Notes: a model not told the origin generated them from the letters alone. A DNA stretch of 64,000 nt from UBA685 sp049890215 (GCA_049890215.1 JBMHBX010000031.1:1-64000); one strand, 5' to 3'. Shown: positions 17,985 to 27,389, numbered from the stretch's first letter. A program made the numbers and translations.

Positions 17985-18209
17985 TTACTCCCGGATAAAG
18001 GTCACAGCATATTTGACATCGCCGTCAAAAAGCCGGGTAGCGCCATGACCGTCAGTCATGTAAAACTGATGACCTGCGATCCTGTTTTCCAGACGATATC
18101 CTTTGGTCGCCATCCGCCGTCTGTGAAATTCCATCGCAGCCTCATCAAAGCTGTCTGTCAGAATTGTGATTCTGTCTTGTGTCATATCTGATGTTTGTAA
18201 ATCATCCAT
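17985..18209 (-). CDS. Small protein co-encoded with isocitrate lyase
   Basis: A 74-residue soluble protein of unknown function. It starts 25 nt after the aceA stop, with a good GGAAGGA ribosome site at about 6 nt, so it is almost certainly translated from the aceA message. Visible parts are an acidic N-terminus, ITILTDSFDEAAMEFHRRRMATKGY (amphipathic, basic patch RRR) and a C-terminal FDGDVKYAVTFIRE strand region. I recognise no domain. Its position suggests a role with, or regulation of, the glyoxylate bypass; that is inference from context only. Confidence 0.7.
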   Translation of the reverse strand: MDDLQTSDMTQDRITILTDSFDEAAMEFHRRRMATKGYRLENRIAGHQFYMTDGHGATRLFDGDVKYAVTFIRE

Positions 18210-18233
18210 TTTTTAATCCTTCCTTGTGCGTCA

Positions 18234-19517
18234 TTATTCAGCTGCGTGGAATTGCTGTTCTTCTGTACTGTCATTAAGGGCCGTTGTTGAAGACTGGCCA
18301 CCTTTCACCGCAACAGAGATAGCATCAAACCACCCTGCGCCTACTTCGCGCTGATGACGGTGCGCTGTATAGCCATTTTCTTCTGCGGCAAATTCAGCAT
18401 TCTGCAATTCTGTGTAGGCAGTCATGCCAGACTCTTTATAGCCACGCGCCAATTCATACATGCCGTAATTAAGCGAATGGAATCCAGCAAGGGTGATGAA
18501 CTGGAACTTATAGCCCATCTTGCCAATTTCGCGTTGGAAGCGTGCAATATCATCGCTTGACAGATTGGCTGACCAGTTAAATGACGGGCTGCAATTATAA
18601 GCAAGCATCTGATCAGGGTATTTTGCCTTAATCTCATTGGCAAAGGATTCTGCCTGATCAAGATTCGGCGTTGATGTCTCCATCCACAATAGATCTGCAT
18701 AAGGCGCAAATGCCAGACCGCGAACGACACAACGCTCAAACGCTGTCTCAGGGTCAAGCAGATAAAAACCTTCTGATGAACGCTCACCTGTCACAAATGG
18801 CTTATCACGCGGATCAATGTCAGATGTAATCAGCTTTGCTGATTCTGCATCTGTACGCGCCATAATGATGGTTGAAACACCGCTGACATCGGCCGCTAAT
18901 CTGGCGGCGTTCAGATTGGTCACAGCTTGTTGTACAGGTATCAGGACCTTGCCACCCATATGGCCGCATTTCTTCTCAGACGCCAGCTGGTCTTCAAAAT
19001 GCACACCCGCAGCCCCTGCCTCAATATAGGCTTTGGTCAGCTCAAATGCGTTTAACGCCCCGCCAAATCCTGCCTCACAATCAGCCACAATCGGGGCAAA
19101 CCAGTCTCGTGATGCACGCCCGTTTTCTAGCACTTCTATCTGATCAGCGCGTGTTAATGTGCGGTTGATACGCCGCGCCAGTTCAGGTCCGGAATTCGCC
19201 GGATAAATAGACTGGTCAGGATACATAGAGCCGGCGGTATTAGAATCGGCTGCAACCTGCCATCCTGACAGATAAATCGCTTTCAGGCCGGCGCGTACCT
19301 GCTGCATAGCCTGATTGCCTGTCATAGCGCCAAGTGTGTTCACATAATCTTCGGTTTTCAAAAGATGCCATAATTTGTCAGCGCCATTTCTGGCAAATGT
19401 ATGTTCTGCTGTCACGCTTCCAGACAGTTTCACCACATCCTCCATCGTGTAATCACGTTGTTTATGGGCAAAACGACCTTCTGCGGCCTTTACATGCGTC
19501 TCGAATGTTTGTGTCAT
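18234..19517 (-). CDS. aceA: Isocitrate lyase
   Basis: Cleaves isocitrate to succinate and glyoxylate, the entry of the glyoxylate bypass used during growth on acetate or fatty acids. The 427 residues fit the short bacterial form. The catalytic loop signature EKKCGHMGGKVLIP (residues about 180-195) is intact, as are the substrate segments SGWQVAADSNTAG and YNCSPSFNWS. AAGGGA precedes the ATG by 8 nt. It is divergent from a ScfR-like regulator, with palindromic sites between them. Malate synthase is not in the window. Confidence 0.96.
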   Translation of the reverse strand: MTQTFETHVKAAEGRFAHKQRDYTMEDVVKLSGSVTAEHTFARNGADKLWHLLKTEDYVNTLGAMTGNQAMQQVRAGLKAIYLSGWQVAADSNTAGSMYPDQSIYPANSGPELARRINRTLTRADQIEVLENGRASRDWFAPIVADCEAGFGGALNAFELTKAYIEAGAAGVHFEDQLASEKKCGHMGGKVLIPVQQAVTNLNAARLAADVSGVSTIIMARTDAESAKLITSDIDPRDKPFVTGERSSEGFYLLDPETAFERCVVRGLAFAPYADLLWMETSTPNLDQAESFANEIKAKYPDQMLAYNCSPSFNWSANLSSDDIARFQREIGKMGYKFQFITLAGFHSLNYGMYELARGYKESGMTAYTELQNAEFAAEENGYTAHRHQREVGAGWFDAISVAVKGGQSSTTALNDSTEEQQFHAAE

Positions 19518-19654
19518 TGTCTGATCCCTTTTTCAAACTGATGCCACACCTGTTGCGGCATTTCAGCGCCCGTGACTTAACGTCTGCCCGAGCGCCACAT
19601 AGTCTTAGCCGGGGACCATTTGCCAGAAAAGGAAAATAGTGTTAACAATATAAC

Positions 19655-19670
19655 TTGTAAATATTTACAA
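19655..19670. promoter_or_regulatory. 16-bp perfect palindrome, candidate ScfR/RamB operator
   Basis: TTGTAAATATTTACAA is its own reverse complement. It lies in the A+T-rich aceA/scfR spacer, 60 bp before the regulator start and about 140 bp from the aceA start. The TTTGTA/TACAAA core recurs at 19686-19698. RamB-family regulators bind TTTGCAAA-like sites, so this is a plausible operator for control of both genes. Confidence 0.55.
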
Positions 19671-19685
19671 AAAATATATGTAAAT

Positions 19686-19698
19686 TTTGTAATACAAA
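19686..19698. promoter_or_regulatory. Second candidate ScfR/RamB operator
   Basis: TTTGTA-A-TACAAA is a perfect inverted repeat with a 1-nt centre. It lies 31 bp downstream of the first palindrome (start to start, about three helical turns) and 32 bp before the regulator ATG. That position suits autorepression. The shared half-site with the first palindrome supports binding of one protein to both. Confidence 0.5.
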
Positions 19699-19729
19699 TT
19701 ACTTATAAAACTTCACAAAAGAGACTTCC

Positions 19730-21154
19730 ATGTCAGATATCTCAGCCACCAAGATTATGATAGGTCACAAATTGCGCAAATTGCGCAAAGAATTAGGGAT
19801 CTCACAAGCCGCCATGGCAGATGAGCTTGCTATTTCTGCCTCTTATCTCAACTTGCTTGAAAATAATATGCGCCCTGTCACGGTCCAGCTATTATTCAGG
19901 CTTGGCCAGACATATGACATAGATCTCAAAGATATGGCAGAAGATGAATCAGCAAGTCTCACAGCCAGACTGATTGAGATTTTTGCAGATCCAATCTTAT
20001 CAGACCAATCCTTATCACGAAGAGACATTCAGCAATTAGCACAAAATCAACCTGGCGCGGCCACAGCCATTTTGGCTCTTTATGATAATTATGAGACGAT
20101 GAAATCCGCCGCACAGCAAGATAAGGACGGGAGTGAAACACGCGCCCTGCCCCGCCCTATTGAACATGTCAGGCGGTTTTTAGAACAACAGGAAAACCAT
20201 TTTCCGACCCTTGAAGATGCCGCAGAAGCCTGTGCCAAGAAAGCACAATTGCAAACAGGGCAATATTTCTCTGGTCTTTGTCGTTTTCTGTCTGAACATC
20301 ATGCCATTCGGGTGCGCATTATGCCATCTCATGTGATGGGTCATTATGTGCGCCATCTTGATATGCACCGCCAGCAGCTTTTATTATCTGAAATTCTGGA
20401 AGATTCTCAGCGTGTTTTCCAGCTTGCCTCACAGCTTGCTCTGATTGCCTATCAGCGTGATATCACCACCATCATTGAAACATCAGGTCTCGAAGATCTG
20501 GAAACACGCCAGCTATTACAGACTACTCTGGCAGGGTATTTTGCAGGAGCACTTATGATGCCCTATCAGAGTTTTTTGAAATCAGCTCAGGAAACACGCC
20601 ATGATTTTGATCTGTTAGGCAAACGCTATTCTGCCAGTTTTGAGCAAATCTGCCACCGCCTAACCACGATGAATAATCCGTCTGCCAGAGGGATACCCTT
20701 TTTCTTTCTTCGAGTTGATGAGGCAGGTTATATTTCCAAAAGGCTCTCAGCAGCCGGCATAGAATTTGCACGCCATGGCGGGGCATGCGGGCGTTGGATA
20801 CCTCATCAGGCATTTCGTGTCCCGGGCGCCCTACACAGCCAGTTAGCAGAAATGGAAGAAGGCCAGAAATTCTTCACTCTGGCAAGAACGGTCGAACAAC
20901 CACGCACTGGCCCGGCACATCATGGCACAGCTTTATTTGCTGTTGCCCTTGGCTGTGAGTTAAAACATGCCAAAGATATTGGACTTGCAGACGGGCTTTT
21001 ATCACCAAAACAGCCATCTTTCACCCCAATTGGCCTTGCCTGCCAGTTATGTGAGCGCCCGCAATGCGGTCATCGCGGCGCGCCCCCTGTTGGTCGCAGC
21101 TTAAAATTTGACCCTCACCGCAGGCAATCAGGCCTATTTGATTTTGGCTCTTAA
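19730..21154 (+). CDS. XRE-family regulator of short-chain acyl metabolism (ScfR/RamB-like)
   Basis: A 474-residue transcription factor. Residues about 10-65 form an XRE helix-turn-helix (KLRKLRKELGISQAAMADELAISASYLNLLENNMRPV). The middle holds an ImmA/IrrE-type (DUF955) region, without a convincing zinc-protease HExxH. The C-terminus is the DUF2083-type domain, ending with the Cys cluster CQLCERPQCGHRGAPP. This architecture is that of RamB and the short-chain fatty acyl regulators, which sense acetyl-, propionyl- or related CoA and control the glyoxylate or methylcitrate cycle. Its divergence from aceA agrees. The 3' end overlaps pgi by 4 bp. Confidence 0.9.
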   Translation: MSDISATKIMIGHKLRKLRKELGISQAAMADELAISASYLNLLENNMRPVTVQLLFRLGQTYDIDLKDMAEDESASLTARLIEIFADPILSDQSLSRRDIQQLAQNQPGAATAILALYDNYETMKSAAQQDKDGSETRALPRPIEHVRRFLEQQENHFPTLEDAAEACAKKAQLQTGQYFSGLCRFLSEHHAIRVRIMPSHVMGHYVRHLDMHRQQLLLSEILEDSQRVFQLASQLALIAYQRDITTIIETSGLEDLETRQLLQTTLAGYFAGALMMPYQSFLKSAQETRHDFDLLGKRYSASFEQICHRLTTMNNPSARGIPFFFLRVDEAGYISKRLSAAGIEFARHGGACGRWIPHQAFRVPGALHSQLAEMEEGQKFFTLARTVEQPRTGPAHHGTALFAVALGCELKHAKDIGLADGLLSPKQPSFTPIGLACQLCERPQCGHRGAPPVGRSLKFDPHRRQSGLFDFGS

Positions 21155-22683
21155 GAGGCGCTATGGGACATCCGGCGCAAAAAGGCTTCTGCTGCTGCTG
21201 AAAATTGCTCTGGCATATCCTCTGGCTCTGTGACAGATGACAAGGCATGCGCCATTTGTTTGCCAAGCTCAACACCAAACTGATCAAAGCTGTTTACATC
21301 CCATAAAAAGCCGGAGGCAATGGTGATATGCTCATAAAGCGCAAGCAATCTGCCTAAGGCATAAGGCGTTGTGGCACGCCAGCTGATAAAGCTTGACGGC
21401 CGCCCGCCTGCGAAATGGCGATGCGGCTCTGCCTCATTTGTCTGGCCTTGTGCGAAAGCCTCTGCCTGTGCAAGCGCATTAATCAGCAACATATGGTGGC
21501 TATCCTGCCATGAGGCATCATTATGGTCTGGCACAGGTTGCAATGGCGCTAATATATCAATTGGGCAGATATCAGCTTCCTGATGAAGCGCCTGAAAAAA
21601 GGAATGTTGGGCACCTGTTCCGGCCTCACCCCAGATAATAGGCGCTGTGAAATAATCTAGCTTTTGTCCCTGCCTATCAACAGATTTGCCATTTGATTCC
21701 ATCTCTGTTTGTTGTGCCCATCTCGTGAAATCAGATAATCTTTGATCATAGGCCATAATGCCATAGGCTGATTTATGTTTGATATTGCGATAAAAAACCC
21801 GAATACATGCCATCATAATCGCCAGATTCTGGCGGGACGGCGTGTTTTTGACATGGTTATCCATATCATGCGCACCTTTAAGGCACTCATAAAAAGCTTG
21901 CGTGCCAATCGCTATCATAATCGGCAGACCAACCGCAGACCATAAAGAATAGCGTCCCCCGATACCATCAGCAAAGCCGAAAATACGGTCAGGCTCAACG
22001 CCCCATGCAGCTGCTTTGTCAGGCGCCGCTGTCACCGCGGCAAAATGCCTGTCAGGTGAGCATCCTGCCTTGGTCAGCCAGGCACGCGCGAGAGTGGCAT
22101 TTTTCATGGTTTCTTGTGTTGTGAATGTCTTTGAGGTCACGATAAATTGTGTGCGCTCTGGTGTGGCATTTTTCAACACATCATAAAGATGAGAGGGATC
22201 AACATTTGAGACAAAATGTATGCGCGGCCCGTTATGATAAGGCGCTAATGCTTTAGTCACCATAGCAGGTCCTAAATCAGACCCCCCTATGCCAATATTG
22301 ACCACATCTTTGATTGATTTATCAGCGCGTATGACATCGCTGAAAATCGCTATCTTACGTGCTTCATCGCCTGATAAGGCTTTTGCCGTTCTGGCTTCCA
22401 TATGTAATACAGGACGCTTTTCAGTGACATTCATCACCTCACCTGCAAATAATCTGTCAAATTGCCCACCAAGATCAGCGCTGTCAGCTAGTTGCGCAAA
22501 CAGATCCAATGTCTCTTCAGTGATAAGATGACGAGATAAATCAATGACCAAATCATCAACAGATAAAGACAAAGCCTGCTGGCGTGCCTTATCAGATTTG
22601 ACATCTGCAAATCTTAAATCAGATAGTGCTGCCTCATGGCTTTGCAGCTTTGAAAATATCGGGTTATCAGTCAGGCGCATCAT
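21151..22683 (-). CDS. pgi: Glucose-6-phosphate isomerase
   Basis: Interconverts glucose-6-phosphate and fructose-6-phosphate. The 510-residue protein carries both PGI signatures: GGRYSLWSAVGLPI and the C-terminal SFDQFGVELGKQMA. Phosphate-binding NIGIGGSDLGP and the TRWAQQTEMESNGKS segment are also intact. It is the last gene of the Entner-Doudoroff operon, 16 nt after eda. There it would return gluconeogenic fructose-6-phosphate to the glucose-6-phosphate pool or serve cyclic ED flux. It converges with the ScfR gene, overlapping by 4 bp. Confidence 0.96.
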   Translation of the reverse strand: MMRLTDNPIFSKLQSHEAALSDLRFADVKSDKARQQALSLSVDDLVIDLSRHLITEETLDLFAQLADSADLGGQFDRLFAGEVMNVTEKRPVLHMEARTAKALSGDEARKIAIFSDVIRADKSIKDVVNIGIGGSDLGPAMVTKALAPYHNGPRIHFVSNVDPSHLYDVLKNATPERTQFIVTSKTFTTQETMKNATLARAWLTKAGCSPDRHFAAVTAAPDKAAAWGVEPDRIFGFADGIGGRYSLWSAVGLPIMIAIGTQAFYECLKGAHDMDNHVKNTPSRQNLAIMMACIRVFYRNIKHKSAYGIMAYDQRLSDFTRWAQQTEMESNGKSVDRQGQKLDYFTAPIIWGEAGTGAQHSFFQALHQEADICPIDILAPLQPVPDHNDASWQDSHHMLLINALAQAEAFAQGQTNEAEPHRHFAGGRPSSFISWRATTPYALGRLLALYEHITIASGFLWDVNSFDQFGVELGKQMAHALSSVTEPEDMPEQFSAAAEAFLRRMSHSAS

Positions 22684-22699
22684 AAAAGTCTCTTATGCA

Positions 22700-23320
22700 T
22701 TATAATTTGGCGGCGTCTTTGGCGCGTGCGGTGATTGCGCTAAAATTCTTATCAGCGATATCTGTGCTTGTCGCAAGCCATGATCCGCCCACACATGCAA
22801 CATTATCCAAAGCCAGGAAAGAAGACGCTGTTTGTTGTGTAATACCACCTGTTGGGCAAAAGGTAATCTGTGGCAACGGGCTTGCCAGTGATTTCAAAAA
22901 GGGCACGCCACCTGCCGGCACAGCAGGGAAAAATTTCTGCGCATCAAATCCTTTTTCATAAAGCGCCATAGCTTCACTTGCGCTTGATGCCCCCGGCAAC
23001 AGATCAAGGCCCGCCTCAGCACAACCCTCAATAAGCGCCATGGTAGCGCCGGGGCTAACAGCAAACACAGCGCCTGCCTCTTTGGCACGCACCGCCTGAC
23101 TGCCATCAAGGACAGTGCCTGCCCCTATCACCATATCAGGACATGAGACCGCTATTTTTTCCATTGCCCCAAGGGCCGCGGCGGTCCGCAATGTAATTTC
23201 AATCACATTAATGCCGCCTTCCAGTAATGCCTCTGCCAGAGGGACTCCATCCTCAGCGTCATTAATCACAATAACAGGCATCACAGGGCCAAGTGCTAAA
23301 ATAGACCGTAAATTCGCCAT
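22700..23320 (-). CDS. eda: KDPG/KHG aldolase
   Basis: Splits 2-keto-3-deoxy-6-phosphogluconate into pyruvate and glyceraldehyde-3-phosphate, the last step of the ED pathway. The 206-residue TIM barrel shows the catalytic Glu in NVIEITLRT, the GAGTVLDG strand and the Schiff-base Lys in FDAQKFFPA, followed by the phosphate site CPTGGIT. ATG 23320 is chosen because AGGA lies 7 nt upstream; an ATG two codons earlier is too close to it. It is encoded between edd and pgi. Confidence 0.95.
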   Translation of the reverse strand: MANLRSILALGPVMPVIVINDAEDGVPLAEALLEGGINVIEITLRTAAALGAMEKIAVSCPDMVIGAGTVLDGSQAVRAKEAGAVFAVSPGATMALIEGCAEAGLDLLPGASSASEAMALYEKGFDAQKFFPAVPAGGVPFLKSLASPLPQITFCPTGGITQQTASSFLALDNVACVGGSWLATSTDIADKNFSAITARAKDAAKL

Positions 23321-23352
23321 GAGCATTTCCTATCTTTGGTTTGTTCCAAAAT

Positions 23353-25170
23353 TTACAATAACCGCAACCCGCCGCCTTCTTCAGCAGAGCAGACCGCAGC
23401 GCGATAACTGCTAAATAAGCCGCGCCCAAAATTTGTGGCCTTCATGGCCTTATAATCAGTAATGGCCTCTCGTTCCTGCAAAGGCGCGCTGACTTTCATC
23501 TCCCCTGATAATGCATCAATAGTGATGATATCTCCATCCCGCAAGCGGGCAATCGGACCACCCAATGCTGCCTCAGGTGTAACATGAATGGCAGATGGCA
23601 CCTTGCCGGACGCCCCTGACATGCGCCCGTCAGTCACCAGAGCCACCCGGTACCCCTTATCCTGAAGCACAGATAATAACGGCGTCAGAGAATGCAGCTC
23701 AGGCATGCCCGTAGCCGCCGGACCCTGTCCGCGCACAACAACAATCACATCACGTTCAAGCAAGCCTTGCTCAAACGCTGATTTCACATCTGCCTCACAC
23801 TCAAACACAGCCGCAGGGGCAGATATCTTATGACGATCTTCTGAGACGGCAGAGATCTTCATCACAGCGCGTCCCAAATCACCAGACAACATCTTCAGCC
23901 CGCCATTAGAGGCATGAGGCGCAGAGACTGGGCGCAGAATATCATTATCTAATGAGTGTTTCTGACAATCGCGCCAGGACAGCCCATTATCTGACAAAGA
24001 TGGCTCCACAACATAATCAGCAAGCTGTGTGCCCCAAATTGTTTTCGCCTGCCCGTGCAGAAGACCTGCGGATAATAATTCATGAATGACAAAGCCCATC
24101 CCGCCTGCTGCATGAAAATGATTCACATCAGCGCTGCCATTGGGATAAAGACGTGCCAGCAGAGGTGTGACCTCAGATAGTGCGTCAAAATCATCCCATG
24201 TCAGCTGAATCCCTGCCGCTGCCGCCATTGCAGGCAAATGAAGAGCATGGTTGGTTGACCCGCCTGTTGCATGAAGACCGATAATCGCATTCACAAATGA
24301 CCGCTCATCAATCACCTCAGCCATCGGACGCACATCACTGCTTTTGCGCGAAATAGCGATGATTTGTTCTGTTGCGGCGATGGTAAGGGCATGCCTTAAA
24401 TCTTCATGCGGATTCACAAACGTCCCGCCCGGCAGATGAAGCCCCATAATCTCCATCAACATCTGATTTGAATTGGCCGTGCCATAAAACGTGCAGGTGC
24501 CGGCGCTGTGATAGGCTGCCATCTCTGCCTTTAGCAAGGCATCACGGCCAACCTCACCTTTGGCAAAGGCTTTGCGAATGGCAGCTTTTTCATCATTTGG
24601 CAGACCTGAGGGCATCGGGCCTGCGGGCACAAAAATCACTGGCAGATGACCAAATGACAAAGCCCCCATCACAAGACCCGGAATGATTTTATCACATACA
24701 CCAAGACACAAAGCGCCATCATATACACCATGAGACAATGCCACCGCCGTGGACATCGCAATCACATCTCTTGAGGCAAGAGACAGCTCCATCCCCGGGC
24801 GGCCTTGCGTGACCCCGTCACACATAGCAGGCACACCGCCTGCCATTTGGGCAGTGGCGCCATTCTGGCGGGCCGCCGCTCTTATCATCGCAGGATAAGT
24901 CTCAAAAGGCTGATGGGCAGACAGCATATCATTATAGGCACTTACAATGGCAATATTCGGCTTATTGCTTGCTGCCAGACCTGTCACATCATCTTGATCC
25001 TGACCTGCCGCCGCACCTGCATGGGCAAGGTTTGAACAGCTTACTTTTCCCCTGTCCTGATCCGCTGATGAAGACATTTCTGCAATACCGGCAAGATAAG
25101 CTTGCCGGCTTTTTTGACTGCGTTTCACAATGGCGTCTGTGACTTGTTCTACCACGGGATGAAGAGACAT
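23353..25170 (-). CDS. edd: 6-phosphogluconate dehydratase
   Basis: Dehydrates 6-phosphogluconate to KDPG, the defining ED step. The 605-residue IlvD/Edd protein has a 4Fe-4S site whose cysteines lie in AGGVPAMCDGVTQG, LGVCDKIIPG and GTCTFYGTANSNQM. The substrate motif MSGASGKVPSAIHVTPEA lies near the C-terminus. The length matches E. coli Edd. It has short gaps to pgl (28 nt) and eda (32 nt) on the same strand. Confidence 0.96.
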   Translation of the reverse strand: MSLHPVVEQVTDAIVKRSQKSRQAYLAGIAEMSSSADQDRGKVSCSNLAHAGAAAGQDQDDVTGLAASNKPNIAIVSAYNDMLSAHQPFETYPAMIRAAARQNGATAQMAGGVPAMCDGVTQGRPGMELSLASRDVIAMSTAVALSHGVYDGALCLGVCDKIIPGLVMGALSFGHLPVIFVPAGPMPSGLPNDEKAAIRKAFAKGEVGRDALLKAEMAAYHSAGTCTFYGTANSNQMLMEIMGLHLPGGTFVNPHEDLRHALTIAATEQIIAISRKSSDVRPMAEVIDERSFVNAIIGLHATGGSTNHALHLPAMAAAAGIQLTWDDFDALSEVTPLLARLYPNGSADVNHFHAAGGMGFVIHELLSAGLLHGQAKTIWGTQLADYVVEPSLSDNGLSWRDCQKHSLDNDILRPVSAPHASNGGLKMLSGDLGRAVMKISAVSEDRHKISAPAAVFECEADVKSAFEQGLLERDVIVVVRGQGPAATGMPELHSLTPLLSVLQDKGYRVALVTDGRMSGASGKVPSAIHVTPEAALGGPIARLRDGDIITIDALSGEMKVSAPLQEREAITDYKAMKATNFGRGLFSSYRAAVCSAEEGGGLRLL

Positions 25171-25198
25171 GCTGTTTTCCTCGTATCTTGCCGGTTAG

Positions 25199-25819
25199 CT
25201 ATGAAAATAGGACAAGGCGCTCACCAAGCGCTTTTTGCAAATAATGGACAGGCAGGCTGTCATCTGTCTTTGCCGCCTCATAAAGAGCCACTTTCTCAGC
25301 ATTTGGCAAGAGCAGACAGATATCAGTGATACCAGTAATCATCGCCAGATTCATAGATATCCTCGGATGTTTGGGACTTCCCTTTGGCTTTGTATGAATA
25401 ATGGCAGGCGGGGCTGAGACATCATAAGCTTGTTGGTCACCAATCATATCTGGAAATAAAGAGGCAAAATGCCCGTCAGTGCCCATGCCAAGCAATGCCA
25501 CATCTGCTTTGCCAATCTGGCGAAAGGCTGCCTCATTATCATAAAGAGGTACAAATTGCGCTGCCTTTGCCCCGCCGGACAATAAATGCGTTTTGACCAG
25601 CAAATGATTTGAATCCTCATGAGTTGGCGGCACCGCTCTTTCATCCACCAGTGTAATGACCACCTTCTCCCACGGAAATGCCACCTCAGACAGAGCTTCA
25701 AAAACAGGCACAGGGCTGGAGCCACCTGATAATACAAGGCAGGCTTGCTGACGTTCTGCAATGGCCTTTGACATGCCATCTAACAAAAAGGATGTGATTT
25801 TCGCAATATCAAGTGACAT
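25199..25819 (-). CDS. pgl: 6-phosphogluconolactonase
   Basis: Hydrolyses 6-phosphogluconolactone to 6-phosphogluconate. The 206-residue protein of the DevB/SOL type (shorter than the usual 220-260) shows the family core LVLSGGSSPVPVFEAL, VDERAVPPTHEDSNH, and LLGMGTDGHFASLFP with its conserved GxDGHxASLFP. The ATG sits 2 nt after the zwf stop, indicating translational coupling. It fills the step between Zwf and Edd. Confidence 0.93.
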   Translation of the reverse strand: MSLDIAKITSFLLDGMSKAIAERQQACLVLSGGSSPVPVFEALSEVAFPWEKVVITLVDERAVPPTHEDSNHLLVKTHLLSGGAKAAQFVPLYDNEAAFRQIGKADVALLGMGTDGHFASLFPDMIGDQQAYDVSAPPAIIHTKPKGSPKHPRISMNLAMITGITDICLLLPNAEKVALYEAAKTDDSLPVHYLQKALGERLVLFS

Positions 25820-25821
25820 GA

Positions 25822-27333
25822 CTAGTCTTCCTCATAAACGTGCGGCGCTTGCCATCGCGCCTCATGATCGTCAAACAGGCGATCTTGTGCCTCAGGCCCA
25901 AAGCTGCCTGCCTCATATATCTCTGGTGCGATATCAGCTGCTGCGGCAATGATAGGGTCCATAAAATCCCAGGCCGCCATTACCTCATCATGACGCATAA
26001 ATAAGGTCTGGTTGCCACGTGCGACATCCATCAACAACCTTTCATAAGCGTCAGGCAATCTTGTGTTAAAGGTCTCACCAAATGACAGATTTAATTCTGC
26101 AGGAAATAACCGCATACCCCCGGGCCCAGGCTGTTTACTGACAAGCTGAAGGCGCAGACCTTCTTGCGGTTGCAGGCGGATCACAAGTTGATTTGGCAGA
26201 TTATTATCATCTTCTGTATTTTGTGAGAAAATATCATGAGATCGTTTTTTGAAAGTGACAATGATCTCAGAGGCTCTCATGCCCATTCTTTTACCTGTAC
26301 GAATATAAAAAGGCACACCGGCCCAACGCCAATTTTCAATATAGAATTTCAGCGCTGCAAATGTATCAGTCTTAGACGGCTCACCGAGCTCACTTTGATA
26401 AGACGGGGCCATCTGGCCGTTCATCATCCCCTCTTCATACTGACCAATGACAAGGTTTTTGGATAAATGCGCCGCCTCAATAGGCCGCAAAGCACGAAGC
26501 ACCCGTAATTTTTCATCACGCACCTGATCTGCCTGAAATTTTGCAGGCGGCTCCATCGCCACCAGACAGACAAGCTGCATCAGATGATTTTGCACCATAT
26601 CACGCAACGCGCCATATTTATCATAATAAGAGGCACGTCCCTCAAGCCCGACAGATTCAGCAACTGTGATCTGAATATGGTCAATAAAGGTATTATTCCA
26701 CTGGCTTTCAAAAATGGTATTGGCAAAGCGCAGAGCCATTAGATTTTGCACTGTCTCTTTACCCAGATAATGGTCAATACGGTATATATTGGCCTCATCA
26801 AAAACAGATCGCAGCTCTTCGTTAATCTTGCGCGCAGATGCGCCGTCATGACCAAGCGGTTTTTCAACAACAAGACGCGCAGTTGGTGTCACAAGCCCTG
26901 ATTGCTGCAATAACCGACAGCTGGCACCAAATAAGGCAGGTGAGATAGCCATATAAAAAATGACAGGCCTGTCATCAGACTGGCGCACTTGCAGAAATGA
27001 TTTCAGCTCATCTGCACCGGCCCCTGATGCCACATCCAATACAATCATCTCCAGAATTTGGGTAAATTCATCAAAGGCGCGTTTATTGTCTGCCGAGCCA
27101 GCAATTGCCTCTTCACAAAAAGGGCGTAATTTTTTGACAAAATCCTCTTTGGTAGTCGCCGAACGCGCCGCCGCAACAAGACGAAACTCCTGTGTCACCT
27201 GACCGTCAAGATAGCGATAAAACAGCGCCGGAAAAATCTTGCGAAGCGCCAAATCACCTGTGCCACCAAAAATCACATAATCAGATGGTGCGATTGCAGC
27301 CGATTGCGGAAGGTTGTGTAATGTTCCTGCCAT
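25822..27333 (-). CDS. zwf: Glucose-6-phosphate 1-dehydrogenase
   Basis: Oxidises glucose-6-phosphate to the lactone, making NAD(P)H and feeding the ED pathway. N-terminal VIFGGTGDLALRKIFPALF is the coenzyme site. The active-site signature RIDHYLGKETVQN carries the catalytic His and Lys, and EKPLGHD is also present. At about 503 residues it is full length. ATG 27333 precedes MAGTLHN. An upstream in-frame ATG at 27345 lies only 1 nt from AAGGA, so the downstream start is preferred, though its own spacing (13 nt) is long. It is coupled to pgl. Confidence 0.95.
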   Translation of the reverse strand: MAGTLHNLPQSAAIAPSDYVIFGGTGDLALRKIFPALFYRYLDGQVTQEFRLVAAARSATTKEDFVKKLRPFCEEAIAGSADNKRAFDEFTQILEMIVLDVASGAGADELKSFLQVRQSDDRPVIFYMAISPALFGASCRLLQQSGLVTPTARLVVEKPLGHDGASARKINEELRSVFDEANIYRIDHYLGKETVQNLMALRFANTIFESQWNNTFIDHIQITVAESVGLEGRASYYDKYGALRDMVQNHLMQLVCLVAMEPPAKFQADQVRDEKLRVLRALRPIEAAHLSKNLVIGQYEEGMMNGQMAPSYQSELGEPSKTDTFAALKFYIENWRWAGVPFYIRTGKRMGMRASEIIVTFKKRSHDIFSQNTEDDNNLPNQLVIRLQPQEGLRLQLVSKQPGPGGMRLFPAELNLSFGETFNTRLPDAYERLLMDVARGNQTLFMRHDEVMAAWDFMDPIIAAAADIAPEIYEAGSFGPEAQDRLFDDHEARWQAPHVYEED

Positions 27334-27350
27334 AACTTTTATCATATCCT

Positions 27351-27386
27351 TGATTATTTTAGTGATTATTTTGGTGATTATTTTGG
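27351..27386. repeat. Three tandem 12-bp repeats between ROK gene and zwf
   Basis: Three head-to-tail copies of TGATTATTTTRG (27351-27362, 27363-27374, 27375-27386) fill the 45-bp gap between the ROK regulator stop and the zwf start, and lie directly before the zwf ribosome site. Read on the coding (minus) strand they give CYAAAATAATCA units. They could be slipped-strand duplications or part of an intra-operon control site. Confidence 0.75.
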
Positions 27387-27389
27387 CGC

